Origin: Nereocystis luetkeana
Taxonomy: Eukaryota; Sar; Phaeophyceae; Laminariales; Laminariaceae
DNA length: 64,000 nt
Assembly: GCA_031213475.1 (NCBI GenBank)
Contig: JARUPZ010000007.1
Coordinates: forward strand, 5,203,586 to 5,267,585
Reading direction: 5' to 3'
The position numbers were made by a program, and so were the translations under genes. Positions 32,761-44,700 of the stretch are shown here, piece after piece. Positions within the stretch are counted from its first letter, which is position 1; each line of letters opens with the position of its first letter. Under the pieces are notes generated by a model. The model saw nothing but the letters and a program-made list of their open reading frames with translations, was not told the DNA's origin and did no database searches.

Positions 32761-33097
32761 GGTCGCCCCGGTGGTTCAAGTGGTTAACCTCGAATTCTAC
32801 TTGTGTTTGAGTCCTGGGTTCGAGCCCCAGGTGGGTCGGACATTTGACTTTATGTGCAAAAATAAAAATAAAAAGGATTCAAATGTTGAGAGCGTCTTGC
32901 AGTGTGGGTAGGCACAATTCGATGCGAGTCGACGAGGGAAGAAAAGGATGAAATCTTCTCGCGATAAAAATGAAGGCACGTACCGTAGCGGGAATGGGGT
33001 AGAAGAGCCTGCTATGTGACCCCGGATCTGAGTTACGAGTTGGAAGGAGAGAGAGAAGAAGATGTGCGAAGATAATGAATGGGATGAGCAAAACAAT
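32761..33097 (+). mobile_element. tRNA-derived SINE, copy 1
   Basis: The head carries pol III boxes: A-box-like TGGTTCAAGTGGTTAA (32772) and B-box GGTTCGAGCCC (32818) inside a T-arm that pairs CTGGG with CCCAG. The ~250-bp body (GACTTTATGTGCAAAAATAA ... GATAATGAATGGGATG) and a T-rich end follow. The same head plus body is found inverted at 48236-48554, so the whole unit transposed together. Confidence 0.85.
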
Positions 33098-33395
33098 ATA
33101 TTTTTTTTTTAAATGGCCCAGAGTCCAGAGCCCCCGAAATGTGGCGGCGCTGCAAGCGAGGCTGAAATCGTGGCGTGTCGTCGTGTATTTGTTTGGTGGC
33201 GGAGCAGGCGGCAAAGAAACAACCGGGGCACGCACGTACGTGTTGCCCCATGGAGCCGATGGCAGGCAGGGGCGTCGCTCAATCGAACACACCGGAGACG
33301 GACCCCCCTCCGACGATTGTGATGGTGGCCCCGTCACTCTTCTACCGTCGGAAACAAAAGAAAAGTTGTGAAAGCGGGGGCGGGGAGGGGGGGGG

Positions 33396-33917
33396 TGTAC
33401 TCGATAAGAGAGATGTACTCGATCTCATGCATGGCCGCAGTCGCATAACCATAGACCCTCGCATCCCTACAATGCCGGGACGGTGCAGGTCGGGTTTTCA
33501 CCGACCGGGCAGACATTTTGCTTGCACCAAGCGCGAAGCGCCGTGAGGTGTTCGGCGAGTCGCACGAAGGGTGAGCTGCATCCTACTAAGAACCGCTTTT
33601 GAGGCGGACTTGCATATGGGTGACAGCCTCAATGAGTTAATCTAATTTCCGGTGTAGGCACTTCCGCAGACAGCAATGGGAGTAATTTGTAACTGCCTCT
33701 TGGGCGCCTTAACTACGTGATACGATCAATTCCCTTATGCGGAGTCAAGGCTCTTTACCTCGCACAAATGATCTAACTCGACAACCAGTTGTGGGCGACC
33801 GCCAAAACAAACAAAAGAAACAACAGTACCCTGGTTGTCTACTGTAGCTCACGTGGTGAGCGACATGTTTTACAGTGTCGTTGCCAACCGACGCCAACCC
33901 AACCTATATAAAATAGG
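33396..33917 (-). repeat. Poly-C-tailed repeat family D, full-length copy
   Basis: Reverse complement of 9682-10219 over its full length. The tail appears here as a G-run (33374-33395) followed by TGTACTCGATAAGAG. The opposite end is CCAACCTATATAAAATAGG at 33900-33917, next to another G-rich run. Confidence 0.8.
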
Positions 33918-34565
33918 GGGAGGCGGGGAGGGAGGGGGGGGGGGGGGTCGGACGGCAGCAGCAGTGGTGCCGCCATCGACGGCTGCGCCGACGACGCACA
34001 CAACAAACGGTTGCCGCTTCTCCACGCACCTTCCTCCGCCCCCTCCCGTCGCAGGTGACACGGCGATGGTTTTCCTGGGCGATTTTTTCCTGCCCCTTAA
34101 GGTTGGGTCTGCCTTTCTTTTTTTAACGTACTTTGCCGACTTCGTTGCCTTGCCGTTCAGAGGTGTGGGAGTGGGTTTTGATGAGCCGCATTTTCGACTC
34201 ATGTTCTAGTTCGTGGAATCGGGGCTTCCATGAATTTCCCATATTACTGCATATATATACGGCTCATCAGAGTGGGCTAGTATGATACTGCTTTGTATAA
34301 GGTTGAAAGCCCGGTAATTACCTGGGTCCTGGCACTGGGATCGTATTTGTAGTACTTGAAAGGCGTATCTTAGGTGGAAAACCAGGGGTTGTCCAGAGAG
34401 GCACGAGCGTGGTCTCAGTCTCCGTCGTGCACGAAAAAAGGTATAAAGCTGTTCTCCTTCGTATCTCTAAGCAAACAACAACGTGAGTACCAACGAGTAC
34501 CGACTTAATGAGCTGACCTGTCTAGGGATACAAAGTCTCCCGCATGTCCAGGTATTAACATTATA

Positions 34566-34591
34566 TTGCGATATATATATATATATATATT
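34566..34591. repeat. AT dinucleotide microsatellite
   Basis: About 12 AT units. Confidence 0.85.
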
Positions 34592-34629
34592 CATAGCACA
34601 GGATTTGCCTTCAACATTAACCATTACTA

Positions 34630-34757
34630 ATACGGGGGAACACAGAAATCATGACCCACCATATAGACAAAAGCCTACAGCAGTATATATACATGAAATC
34701 CAGTATTTTTACTGAGCATATTTGGTCCTGATTACTATTGTATGTTCTCGCCCGTAA
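34630..34757. mobile_element. Palindromic MITE family A, degenerate copy 7
   Basis: Left end ATACGGGGGAACACAG, middle TATTTTTACTGAGCATATTT, right end TTCTCGCCCGTAATA. Longer and more diverged than the others. Confidence 0.65.
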
Positions 34758-34904
34758 TAGTACCACTCTGACCCAAAATATAAGGACCGTTTTGATTAAA
34801 TATTCATAGGCCAGCTGCCCCTGTTTTCGGGTCAGAGCGTTACGTGTTTTTTTCCGACTCGCGGATGGAGAACCATATGCGCTGGAACTCTTGATTGATG
34901 CGTA

Positions 34905-35190
34905 CAGGTGTTGCAGTATCCCCTCTGCCCTGTTGCGGCATTATGATTTGTAGCAAGCGCCCTCTCTTTCATGCATACCTGGCAGGCGTTATCGCCTGCC
35001 CTTCTGATGAATGCCTCGCCCCTACGTTCAGAAGGCATCTATCTGGCGAGGCAAGCAGCAACTAATACAAGAGCCTATAACTTCTAACATCGTCTAGTTT
35101 TCTTGCGTCCGAGTGAACAGAGCAGAGCCAAAGGCATCACCTGCTAGCAGTAGACGGCCCCTAGGTCCATACTTGCTTACACTTAACCCT
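34905..35190 (+). repeat. Dispersed repeat family E, copy 1
   Basis: About 270 bp shared in the same orientation with 40052-40305: TACCTGGCAGGCGTTATCGC, TCTGATGAATG, GGCGAGGCAAGCAGCAACTA and GGCATCACCTGCT. Noncoding; contains a short GGCAGGCG/CGCCTGCC palindrome. Confidence 0.75.
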
Positions 35191-35239
35191 GGCGTCGTCG
35201 ACTATTAATATAGACGCTTCTGGCACCTGTTCGAGGTCT

Positions 35240-37300
35240 GACTTTTTTTCTCCGCCGACGAATTTGGCTTTTCGCTCTTGTAATCTTCTTTTTCGGCTTC
35301 TTGCCGTTTATTTGATGTCTTCTCTTTTTGGTGATTGCGTTCGAGTGTATGATATCCGCGGCTTAATCGGCGCGTCGCGCGGTGAGACTGGTACAACAGC
35401 CGCTACAGGCTCGTGCGATGTTGGCCCGCGCGACGCAGGGGATTTTTCGTATTCTCCCGGTCCGGGGAACTGCCGAGAAGAAGATAGTGAATAGCGGCGT
35501 CACAGACCGGTTCAGCGCGTTGTTCACGCGCCCAATCGGAGTGCGTCTATCGCTCGAGAGATTCGACTAACTCGATTTCTGCCGATGTGACGTTATCTCG
35601 AGTGAGCTCCGTCGTGCCAGTACATGTTCCGTTGCGTCACCCCCCCGTTTGTTTTTTTGTCACGAAGCACCCCGTGCCTTCGCAGTGGGTAGTGGAATCT
35701 AGGTATTTATTATTTGTGTTTTGCTCGCAGGTATTTTCAAATCGTGCATTGCTCGACTAGCCTTAGCTTATTATGTCGTTCCTGGTTACGCGAGCCACAC
35801 CGCTTCCTCGAGTTTTGTTCCTCGATTTAGCGTCCGGGTAATTTTAGCTTTGCCTACTTTCGCGTACCCGTATTTTCGGAGTTGTTGTCTGATTCTCAGT
35901 GTCTACATGTAAACAGCTACAGCCTTGCAAGTTTGAGGTGTGGGGGTGGTTTGTGAAGCGCCGCATCTTCAAGCCATTCTCCGAGTTCTCCGGATTGGTT
36001 TGGTTCGTGCCTGAGTTTTCTATGAATGCGCTTATACGGCCCTTCAGCGTGGGCTAGTGTTATGGTATCCCATAGTTATTGCCCTCGATGAAATGCTTTC
36101 GAACGCTGTTCTCAGTCCGCTTTGCCTTTTTTTTGTGAAGTTGCGGTTGGAGTTGGTGCGAGTGTGGAGAGAGACCAGTCGGCACCGGCACAGACGGCAC
36201 CCCAGCAGGCTCTCAGGCTGAACGTCTGCTTTTCTTCCTTGGAAAGCCCAAGAACAAAAGGCTTGCGCTTCGCGCTTGCGCGCCTCATAGTAAAATACGG
36301 TTACTATATTACGGGGCAGAGTGGCATGCCAGTACAACAGCAGTACGATGGCACGGCGGGAGCGGGACGCCCTACCCCCCAACAGCCATCAATAGGTTGT
36401 AGTTTGCCTGGTCCATACGGCGCTGATGTAAACGGGAAAAAAACACGTCTGCCGATATCTGTATAATATCGCAGAATGTCTCCCCTCGCCTCTAAGGAAA
36501 GCCCACACGGCTCAACAGTTGAAACGTGACAGGGACACCAAGACACTGAAAAATGTTCGAAGTACTCCCTGTAAATGTTGCAGCAGACCTTGACGTACCA
36601 GCACATGAGTACGTACGTACGTACGTACGTGTTTGTTGGTGAGTCTCACTATGATGATCGTACATGTTCTTGGCCTCTTTTGCTCTTGATATATGAAAAA
36701 CGCAGTATGCACACACCTGTAAGATTGCAGGGGTGGTCCAATAGCGCACGAGGTGATGTTCGTGATTTCTGTAGGCAGGCTAGTGAGTGGCGCATTTTGA
36801 TCCTACAGCTCTTTGTTTCTTAAATCGGGGGGACGAAAGATACGAGGGTAACAAAGTGATCGACAGAGACGAACATTACTTGTCTGTACTACACAGAGGA
36901 TTGGAAAGTGAAAGCGAACTACTTTTCGTCTTGAGATTGATGCGAACTAGACTTTATCGTGCTGCTAGACTACTAAGTAGTGATGATGCACCAGACTCTT
37001 TTACAGCCTACAATTATTAATATTATTATACTAGAAGAGTGGGAATGACGAAAGTGACAGATCTACGGAGATTGTCATTCCCATTGGTGGCACATAGCAG
37101 TAGCAGTGGTCTGCGGCGGGGTTTCTTGACATGTATTTTGCGTTTGTACGGAGGTCCAAAACTGGCCATACACGCGGCTGCGCCGCGTTTGCATCGAATC
37201 AGGAAATTTCTCAATAATTGCGGACGAGGATTCCGAAGTGCAGACCGCGCTACGCAATCTTCAAGTCAAAAACACCCCTAAAGATCCCTTCTCCCAGATT
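35240..37300. other. Intergenic DNA with unassigned open stretches
   Basis: Several short open stretches on + (35264-35494, 36122-36466, 36787-37020, 37039-37281) have no recognisable domain, start context or paired splice sites. An ACGT run lies at 36610-36630. A 39-bp word, AGGTTGTAGTTTGCCTGGTC (36393), recurs near 37785. Confidence 0.35.
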
Positions 37301-37949
37301 GCTAAACCTGCTCCATGTACGGACGACGGTTACAGAGTAATCAACACTATACTTGTGGTCGTACTATAATAACTACTACCAGGTAGTAGATACATTTAGG
37401 GCCCGTCTCGACGAGAAACCTTTTTCATGATAATCGAATAGGAAAAAAAAAAAATGATCTGATTCGAATAATAGAATTCCGTGAAAAATATGTCGTTGGG
37501 TTGTGTCCTATCGAGTAATAGCGGGGGGTTTTTAGATCGAATAACGCACAAGGGTCAACGAACACCAGCGAGCAATCAACGAGACGAGCGACGGCCCGCG
37601 CCCTCCCCGGGGCACAACCCGGCACACAGGCCGTGATTCCAATGGGCCCAACCCAACTACTATGGTTAATAAAGATCAACTGGCGGTGCTACTACTTCTA
37701 CTTAACCGGTAGCACAGCAAGCAATACAGCGGGTTTTCTTGATACTTGATACAATAAGGTCATCCATCAACAGCTACCAATAGGTTGTGGTTTGCCTGGT
37801 CCATACGGCGGTAGTACGTAGTGTGTTCGAGAACAATTGTTTTTTTATCATACGAAATGCGCACTTTTCCGACCAAGCACATACAACAAGCAGTATACTC
37901 GTAACAATTATGCCGCCAAAAGTAGCGTCTCTCCGTGGCCAGACTACAG

Positions 37950-38107
37950 TCGGCTGGTGCGACGATAGACGCTTGATCTCGGCATAGACTCAGCCCACGG
38001 CCAACCCGCTTGGTGGCGGGCAAGATCAAATATAGATGGCGGGCTCGAAGAAATCAGGTTGATCCATGTTCTAGGGGGCAAGAGCTTGCCGGCGGCGTCC
38101 TACGGTA
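37950..38107 (+). repeat. Repeat family H, copy 1
   Basis: ACTCAGCCCACGGCCAACCC, GGTGGCGGGCAAGATCAA, AAGAAATCAGG and AAGAGCTTGCCGGCGGCGTC recur at 38728-38884, 39052-39212, 55585-55744 and, inverted, 56544-56703. Confidence 0.8.
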
Positions 38108-38123
38108 TCTGTGAAGGAGTTAC

Positions 38124-38240
38124 CTACTGAGCTATAGGGGTAAACGACCGATCGATTACCCAGCCCAAGGTAATCCTTATAACACTCACGTATACGGTTC
38201 CGACGCCCCAAAGACCCCGCCGTTCAGAGGGGGGGAAGAG
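38124..38240 (+). repeat. Dispersed repeat family G, copy 3
   Basis: GAGCTATAGGGGTAAACGA and ATTACCCAGCCCAAGGTAAT match the copies at 30.8 and 31.4 kb. The block CCGCCGTTCAGAGG is in inverted order relative to them. Confidence 0.55.
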
Positions 38241-38242
38241 TG

Positions 38243-38437
38243 TTACGGGGGACCATAGTGAATAGGACCAAATATGATTGTTATGCTTGCCTTCTGACAA
38301 TATAGCGTAGCTGCCATTCCAATGTAAACCGAATATCCCTCCGTAAATTAGCGGATATTGTTACTAAAAATATATACCAGGCATATATATAGGTTTTTGT
38401 CTTCAACTTAGGTCCTATTTAGTATGACCCCCCGTAA
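38243..38437. mobile_element. Palindromic MITE family A, copy 8, with nested insertion
   Basis: Ends TTACGGGGGACCATAGTGAA and AGTATGACCCCCCGTAA enclose an extra ~80-90 bp (about 38273-38350) related to the GTTGCCATC...GACAATGTG family near 28020. A TACCAGGCATA word lies at 38374. Confidence 0.8.
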
Positions 38438-38470
38438 TATTAATAGTACTCGTAAAGTTTTTTTTTCATC

Positions 38471-39260
38471 TATTTTGTGCACACCAGCAGCCTATTGTTT
38501 GTTATTATACGACATGCGCACTTTTCCGACGAAGCACATACAACAAGCAGTATACTCGTAATAATATTATTTGGTCTTAATAGTCGAAAAGCTTTTCTGG
38601 GCATTTTTTTTACATAGTAGGGCGGGTGCTGTGCCGCAAAAACCAATAATCCACTGCTGTTGTACTGTAAAAGGCCTGCTGTAGTAGTATGCGAATGGAA
38701 ACGCGAAATACAAAAGTATTCTTTGAGCTCGTGCGACGATAGACGCTCGATCTCGACATACACTCAGCCCACGGCCAACCTGCTTGGTGGCGGGCAATAT
38801 CAACTAGTATATATGTCGGGCTCAAAGAAATCAGGTGGATCCATGTTCTAGGGGGCAAGAGCTTGCCGGCGGCGTCCTACGGTATCCTCCCAAACCTGAA
38901 AAAAAATATTTCTTGCCATTGGAGACGGATGCATTTTTTTTTCAAAGTGCAGGTAGGTGTTGTGCCGCAAAAAGTAATCCACTGCTTTTGTACTGTAAAA
39001 TACCTACTATAGTATGCGAATGGAAACGTAAAGTACAAAAGTTTTATTTCAGCTCGTGCGACGATAGACGCTCGATCTCGACATACACTCAGCCCACGGC
39101 CAACCCGCTTGGTGGCGAGCAAGATCAACTAGTATAAATGACGGGCTCGAAGAAATCAGGTGGATCCATGTTTTAAGAGGCAAGAACTTGCCGACGGCGT
39201 CCTGCGGTATCCTCCCAAACCTGAAAAAAAACTTTTTTGCCATTCGAGACGGATACTGTA
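38471..39260 (+). repeat. Repeat family H, copies 2 and 3 in tandem
   Basis: Two units about 320 bp apart (core 38728-38884 and 39052-39212) are each followed by CCTCCCAAACCTGAAAAAAA and CCATT(G/C)GAGACGGAT. A leading segment with GTGCACACCAGCAGCC and CGACATGCGCACTTTTCCGA also matches 37836-37920 and 39395-39415. Confidence 0.8.
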
Positions 39261-39365
39261 TTATGGGGGATCATAGTAAATAGTACCTACGGTGCACACA
39301 AAAAACTATGTATTTACCTATTTTTCCTAACAATATTTGGTCCTATTTACTATGTTCCCCCGTAA
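39261..39365. mobile_element. Palindromic MITE family A, copy 9
   Basis: Ends TTATGGGGGATCATAGTAAA and TTACTATGTTCCCCCGTAA. Confidence 0.9.
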
Positions 39366-39655
39366 TAGTACTCGTCGGGATTTTTTTCGTCTATTTTGTG
39401 CACACCAGCAGCCAATGTGCTGCACTGAGCGTAGGACCCAAGCGTCCGAGCCAACTCTGGCTGCCTTTATTTGGTCTGGCGCCGGAGAGACGTGTCGAGT
39501 CTACTGTGGTCTTGGTATTTTATACATCACAATGTGACTGCTGCTGCTGGTAGTGTTGCTGCTGTGCCGCTGCTGCTGTAGTCTATACGAGCACGTATCC
39601 ACCGAGGGTGCGCACCGAGTGCCCTTCTCTTGGTATCCAGGCCCAAACCCGCACG

Positions 39656-39905
39656 GTGGTATGGGAATGTTGGTATGGTATGTAGGAAAAACACCACGTG
39701 GTATGGTATGTGTTGACGGTATGGTACGGGAAAAACACAGTATATGGTATGGTACGTTTGCGATATGGTATGGTATGTGTTGACGGTATAGTACGGGAAA
39801 AACACAGCATATGTATGGTATGGTACGTTTGCGGTATGGTACCATGGTACGTTGTCGTGCATGTATTACATGGCTAAATTTACCTGGTGGTATGGTATGT
39901 TTCAG
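39656..39905. repeat. GGTATGGTA-rich tandem repeat
   Basis: A ~70-bp unit (GGTATGTGTTGACGGTATGG, TACGGGAAAAACACAG, GGTATGGTACGTTTGCG) is present about twice between 39702 and 39842 and is embedded in shorter GGTATGGTATG runs on both sides. Confidence 0.8.
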
Positions 39906-40008
39906 TATTTAAGGTCCGTAAGGGTCGAATACGTCGTACGTAAATCATCTGTAACAAGCTTATATATCGGCCATTGGAAAGTGTTACGAAAATATAAGCC
40001 TTGCGGAC

Positions 40009-40032
40009 AGACAGACAGACAGACAGACAGAT
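40009..40032. repeat. GACA microsatellite
   Basis: About six tandem GACA units. Confidence 0.9.
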
Positions 40033-40051
40033 TTGCACTTACTGATAATAT

Positions 40052-40305
40052 CACCGGTTGCGGCATTATGGTTTTTAGCAGGCGTCCCCTCATTATACCT
40101 GGCAGGCGTTATCGCCCGCCTTTCTGATGAATGTCTCGCCCCTTCGTTCGGAAGAAATCTGGCGAGGCAAGCAGCAACTAAATACAAGAGCCTATACCTT
40201 CGAACATCGTCAAGCATTCTTGCCTCCGAGTGACCAGAGCAGAGCCGATGGCATCACCTGCTGGCAGTAGTCGGTCACTAGGTCCATACTGCCTTGCACT
40301 TAACA
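40052..40305 (+). repeat. Dispersed repeat family E, copy 2
   Basis: Second copy of 34905-35190: TATACCTGGCAGGCGTTATC, GGCGAGGCAAGCAGCAACTA, GAGTGACCAGAGCAGAGCC. Both are preceded by GTTGCGGCATTATG. Confidence 0.75.
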
Positions 40306-41027
40306 CATGTAGGAATATAAACGTAACGGATCCAAAGATATTGGGTATACCCCTTCCCAGGACGCCCGCTACGGTTTATAGGGATTGCCCATTTGGGCCA
40401 AATTGTTTCTCGATCGGCTAAAACGCATAGCAGCAGCAGTAGCGGCAGCAGCGACGGAATCAACACAAAGAAAAACACCGCGAAAGCGTTAAGTTTCGCC
40501 GCCAAAGTAAACGAAGTCCAACGGGATTGGTTGACGGCACTGTTAAAAGGTTCATTGCCCGCCGGCCGGTGACGACGGACCGTGCAACAAGCTGGCTTAT
40601 TCGGGGTGTCATCATACTGAATTCTCAAGTGTAGAGTGTACAGAATGTACCCGTTCTCAAAATAAGAAACCCAAGCAAGCCTGGATCATCTCTTCCAGTT
40701 TATCTCAGTAGGTGCCCGGTACTGCTGTAGACTAAGAACAGCAGTTACAGTAGGTCGTATCCCCTCTATTATGAGCCATCAGTGGCGACCGAGTCGGTAT
40801 ACCGTAACCCGTGAAGAACCTTGGGCCCGCACAGGAGTGCAGTCATTCATCAGCGCTCGTTTTTCTCTCGGCACCGGCAACCGTGATATGAGGGGTGTTC
40901 TAAAAAAAACTCGTACATAACGGTACATTCTACTGTCAAAAAGAACTCTTGGCCAGCTCTTCTTTTCTTCTCTTCTTTCTTTTTTTCCGGAAACACCTTG
41001 TTCGTTCGGTATTGGCAATTGACATTT

Positions 41028-41046
41028 CCCTAACCCTAACCCTAAC
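41028..41046. repeat. Interstitial telomere-like repeat
   Basis: Three CCCTAA units. A second short patch lies at 54460-54475. Confidence 0.7.
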
Positions 41047-41744
41047 TGTACGCTCTGGAAAAACAGCGATCGCTGAAAAACGGTCGCATCCCTTGTGCGA
41101 ACTCAACTCTCTTTGCGGTAATGGTTCCAGCGAGGGCGACGGCGGCATACAGGTACCAACCGTGCGTCGACACGTTGTTATCGTCGTCGTTGGTGTTTTT
41201 TTGTTAAGTTTCGAAACTGCTCGGAGTACGTCTACAGACGTAGCCCACAAAACGGGGGGGAAGGTCCGGACGTGCTGCACGCCGCAAGCGTGTCCACAAT
41301 TTTCTCGGGGTACATGCGGGGTGTGAAGCGAGTGATGTACCCCCGCCCCGCCCAGCAACAAAAAAGAAAGAAAGAAAGGAAGAAAGAAAGACAGAATAAA
41401 ACCGTGCGAGGCAAGAGCGGGGTGGGTGGGTGGGTGGGTGGCCGAGAAACAGGGCACTACTACTACTACTGCTACGAATACAAATTAGAGCGGTCTGAGC
41501 ACAAAAGCAACAAAAAAAACAGCAAAAACAGCAAAATACAACAAATTGGAATTGAGCAGGCATTATTCATTTAGTGCTGCCGCTAAAGTAACTGCAGCAG
41601 TTCAGCGACGTCTTCACCCAGGCCCGAAAGAGCCCTACAGACAGGTAACACCCTCAGTCGCCGTTGCCACCGCCGCCGCCGCTGTCGCTGCCCGCTGAAA
41701 AAAATGGACTAGCATTTCCTCTACCCCCTCTGCCCGCTCCCTCT

Positions 41745-44700
41745 TCAAAAGAACTTCCACCACAAGATAAAGACTACGGCTAGTGCCATCGCGCCGATTG
41801 GTCCGTATTTTTGCCACAAAGCCTAGAGCGCAAGGAAAAGCAGGAAGGGCAGATGGCGGGGGACGGGGGGGAATTGGGCGATTGACGAGAGGGAATGCAC
41901 GCCAGGGCAGGATAGGAAGCGGGGGGGGGGGGGGTACTCATTCGTTGCTTGCCTTAGTCCTCTGACCATTGACCACGCATCCCTTTCGAGACGGAGGGGG
42001 GGGGGGGGGGGGGGGGGGCATGTGGCAGACCAAGACAGCAATACGTCTGGCATCAGAACGACCGCGTGCAAGCCAACGAGGTGCTGCAATAGCAAAACCA
42101 GAGCTAGCACGGGGAGGGGAGGGGGGGCGTACTCATTCGTTGCTTGCCTGAGGCACGTACGTGACCATTGACCACGCACTCCTTTCGAGACGGAGCACCG
42201 TTCCTACTCCTATTAGAGACACCTCCAACAGTTGGGCGCTCATTACGTCATTTCCAGATAATGCATACCAGGTAGAAACAAAGGGGGGGGGTGTACTCAT
42301 GGCATGCATGGCCATAGTCGTACGACCGTAGAGTCCCTCGCATTCCTGCCATGCCGGGACGGAGCGAGTCGGGTTGTCACCGACCAGGCAAAAAATATTG
42401 CCTGCGCCAAAGCACGAAGCGCCGTGAGGTGTTGAGTCGCTGAAGGGCGAGCTGCATCCTATTACTAAAAAACACTCGCGAGGAAGACTTGCAGCTGATG
42501 ACAGCTTCGAATCAATTGGGGGGGGGGGGGGGGGGCGTACTCATATCATGCATGGCTGTACTTGTAGTCGTATGAAGTGCCACCCCCTAGCCACAATAAA
42601 CGTTGTGGGCTGTCTTTGCGTAGCAATTCCGCGGTCTCCTAAACACTAAATCCATCGGGGGGTGGGGGGGGGGGGGGCTGTGCTGGCCTCTACACAGTAC
42701 GAGATTTTATCCTCTTGGAACGCCAGAGCGGGTAAAATTGGCGACAAAAAGTGGCCACTATATATACACAGCGACGGCACCTGCGTCATTTGGGGTACGG
42801 ATGATACAATGGTGGGCGTCCCCGAGTTACAATTGTTGGCGTTTCCGAGTTACAATGGTTGGTGTCTGCCAGTATGCAATGGTTGATGCAGGGAACCGTA
42901 CGGCACGGGCACATCGTGACCCCATCCCTACTCCTGGGCCCTCAGGTTTCTTCGTAAATGGTTGACAATACCAAAAGCTGCCACTCTTCTGGTCGCTGTC
43001 TTTGAGGGTCCCAAAGGGAGTAGTAATAGTACGGGGGATCTAGAGTAAATAGGACCTACCGTACACACAAAAACCTATATATTTCCTAATTTTTACTGAC
43101 AACATTTGGTCCTATTTACTATGGTCCCCCGTAATAGTACATCCCAAGACAACTCGAGTGTCACGGGGGGGAAAAAAAAAATCGCTTTTGATTTGCTCCA
43201 TGAACGAAACATTGCCGAAAGCAAGGAAACAAGAAAACGGAAGCACAGGACAATGGGGAGGAGGGGGGGGGAAGGGCGCAAAGGGCATCATGAAGCCTCG
43301 ACACACCGTCACGAAAAAAAAAGGCCGACGAAGCAACGGAGCGGCCAGCCTTGCCCCTCTCAAACCCGTACGTTGATCGGTCTCAAAGGCCGACGGAAAG
43401 CTTACGTAATGTGGTGTAGTGTACCTTTATTGACCGCAAACCCTGAACAAAACAACCAAAAAACAAAAAAACAAAAAAATCGACTCGGCTCCGCTCGGCT
43501 CAACAAATAATTACCATAAGCGACAGTTTCTTGGAGCTCCACTTGAACTGCTCCGCCTGCGTAGACAACGTCTTCGAAATCTCCGACACGTCTAAGACCA
43601 GCGAAAGCGGACACAGCCAAGACAGGGAGAGCGGGAGCATGGGCAGGACGGGAAGCGGGGGGGCGGCCTTATTAGTTGTGAACAACCAGAAGAAGGGATG
43701 CCAGGGTCGTCGACCAGCGAGGTGGGGGGTGAGGGGGGGGGGGGGCGAGCTAGAGCAACACCCCGGCAGGCGATATACATATTTATTCGATAATCGTGCG
43801 TCAATAATCGTGCGTCCCGGTGGAGAGATGGCGCACCCCAACATGCTCTTACAGCAGTAGATATAAACATAAATATACTGTACGCGGTGCGACTCAACAA
43901 TTTTCATATCAGCATACCCGTATGTATGTATACTTTTCAGTTGTTTTGTCCCCTGTTTTATACGTGAGGTGTCCCCCCCCCGTCCCCCGCAAAACAAAAA
44001 AGAGAAATGCCTGCGGGCTGGAAACCTGAACCTCCCATCGCCCTTCGCACTCACGGTCTAGCCTCTCCCCTCGGTTGAGAACCTCCTCTATGTTCTGCTT
44101 CATGATGCTGTGGATGTCCGCGAGGTCGTCGTTCAGCCGCGCCATGTTGTTCCGGCTCTGCGGGTCGAGGAACTCCTTTCGCTTTCGCTGGATAACCTGC
44201 GGTACATAGCGGTCGTCGGCGAAAAGGGTTGGAGGGGGAGGGAGGGAGGGAGGGAGGGGCGGGGGGGGGGGGGGGGGAGAAGGCACGGGACGGGGGGATG
44301 GAAACCAGCGGTGGCGGGGGGGGAAGGTGAGGAAAAAAAACCACAAGGAAGGAGAAAAATATATCGGAACGTTGAGACAGAGCGTTTAGTCAGTAACAAA
44401 TCCCCCTGATCGGGAGACCAAACTGATTATTTACTATACAGCACATAGGGTCGAGAAGAGACGGACCGCCCGCGTGTCCCGCCCACACCCGCACCGCCCA
44501 GCACTCGACTTTATCTTGCCCGCTAGATTTGCTGACGGGCGGCACGAAACTCAAGAGCCCTGCACCTACACACCAACACTACAAAGCTGCGAGCGCGATG
44601 GCGCAGCCGACTCTGGTTACCTGGTTAGAACCGAGAATTCTTAGAACCAACCCATACCGAACAAAGAAACGAGACAAAAAACAAAACAAAACAATTTCGA

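Larger units (their letters stand above)
41823..43514 (-). other. SEC22 intron 6, repeat-filled
   Basis: Intron of 1,692 bp holding two copies of the GTACTCATTCG repeat (41921-42268), two family D pieces (42279-42577), long G-runs (41998-42018, 42519-42535, 42659-42677) and a family A MITE (43029-43134). No exon was found between. Confidence 0.75.
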
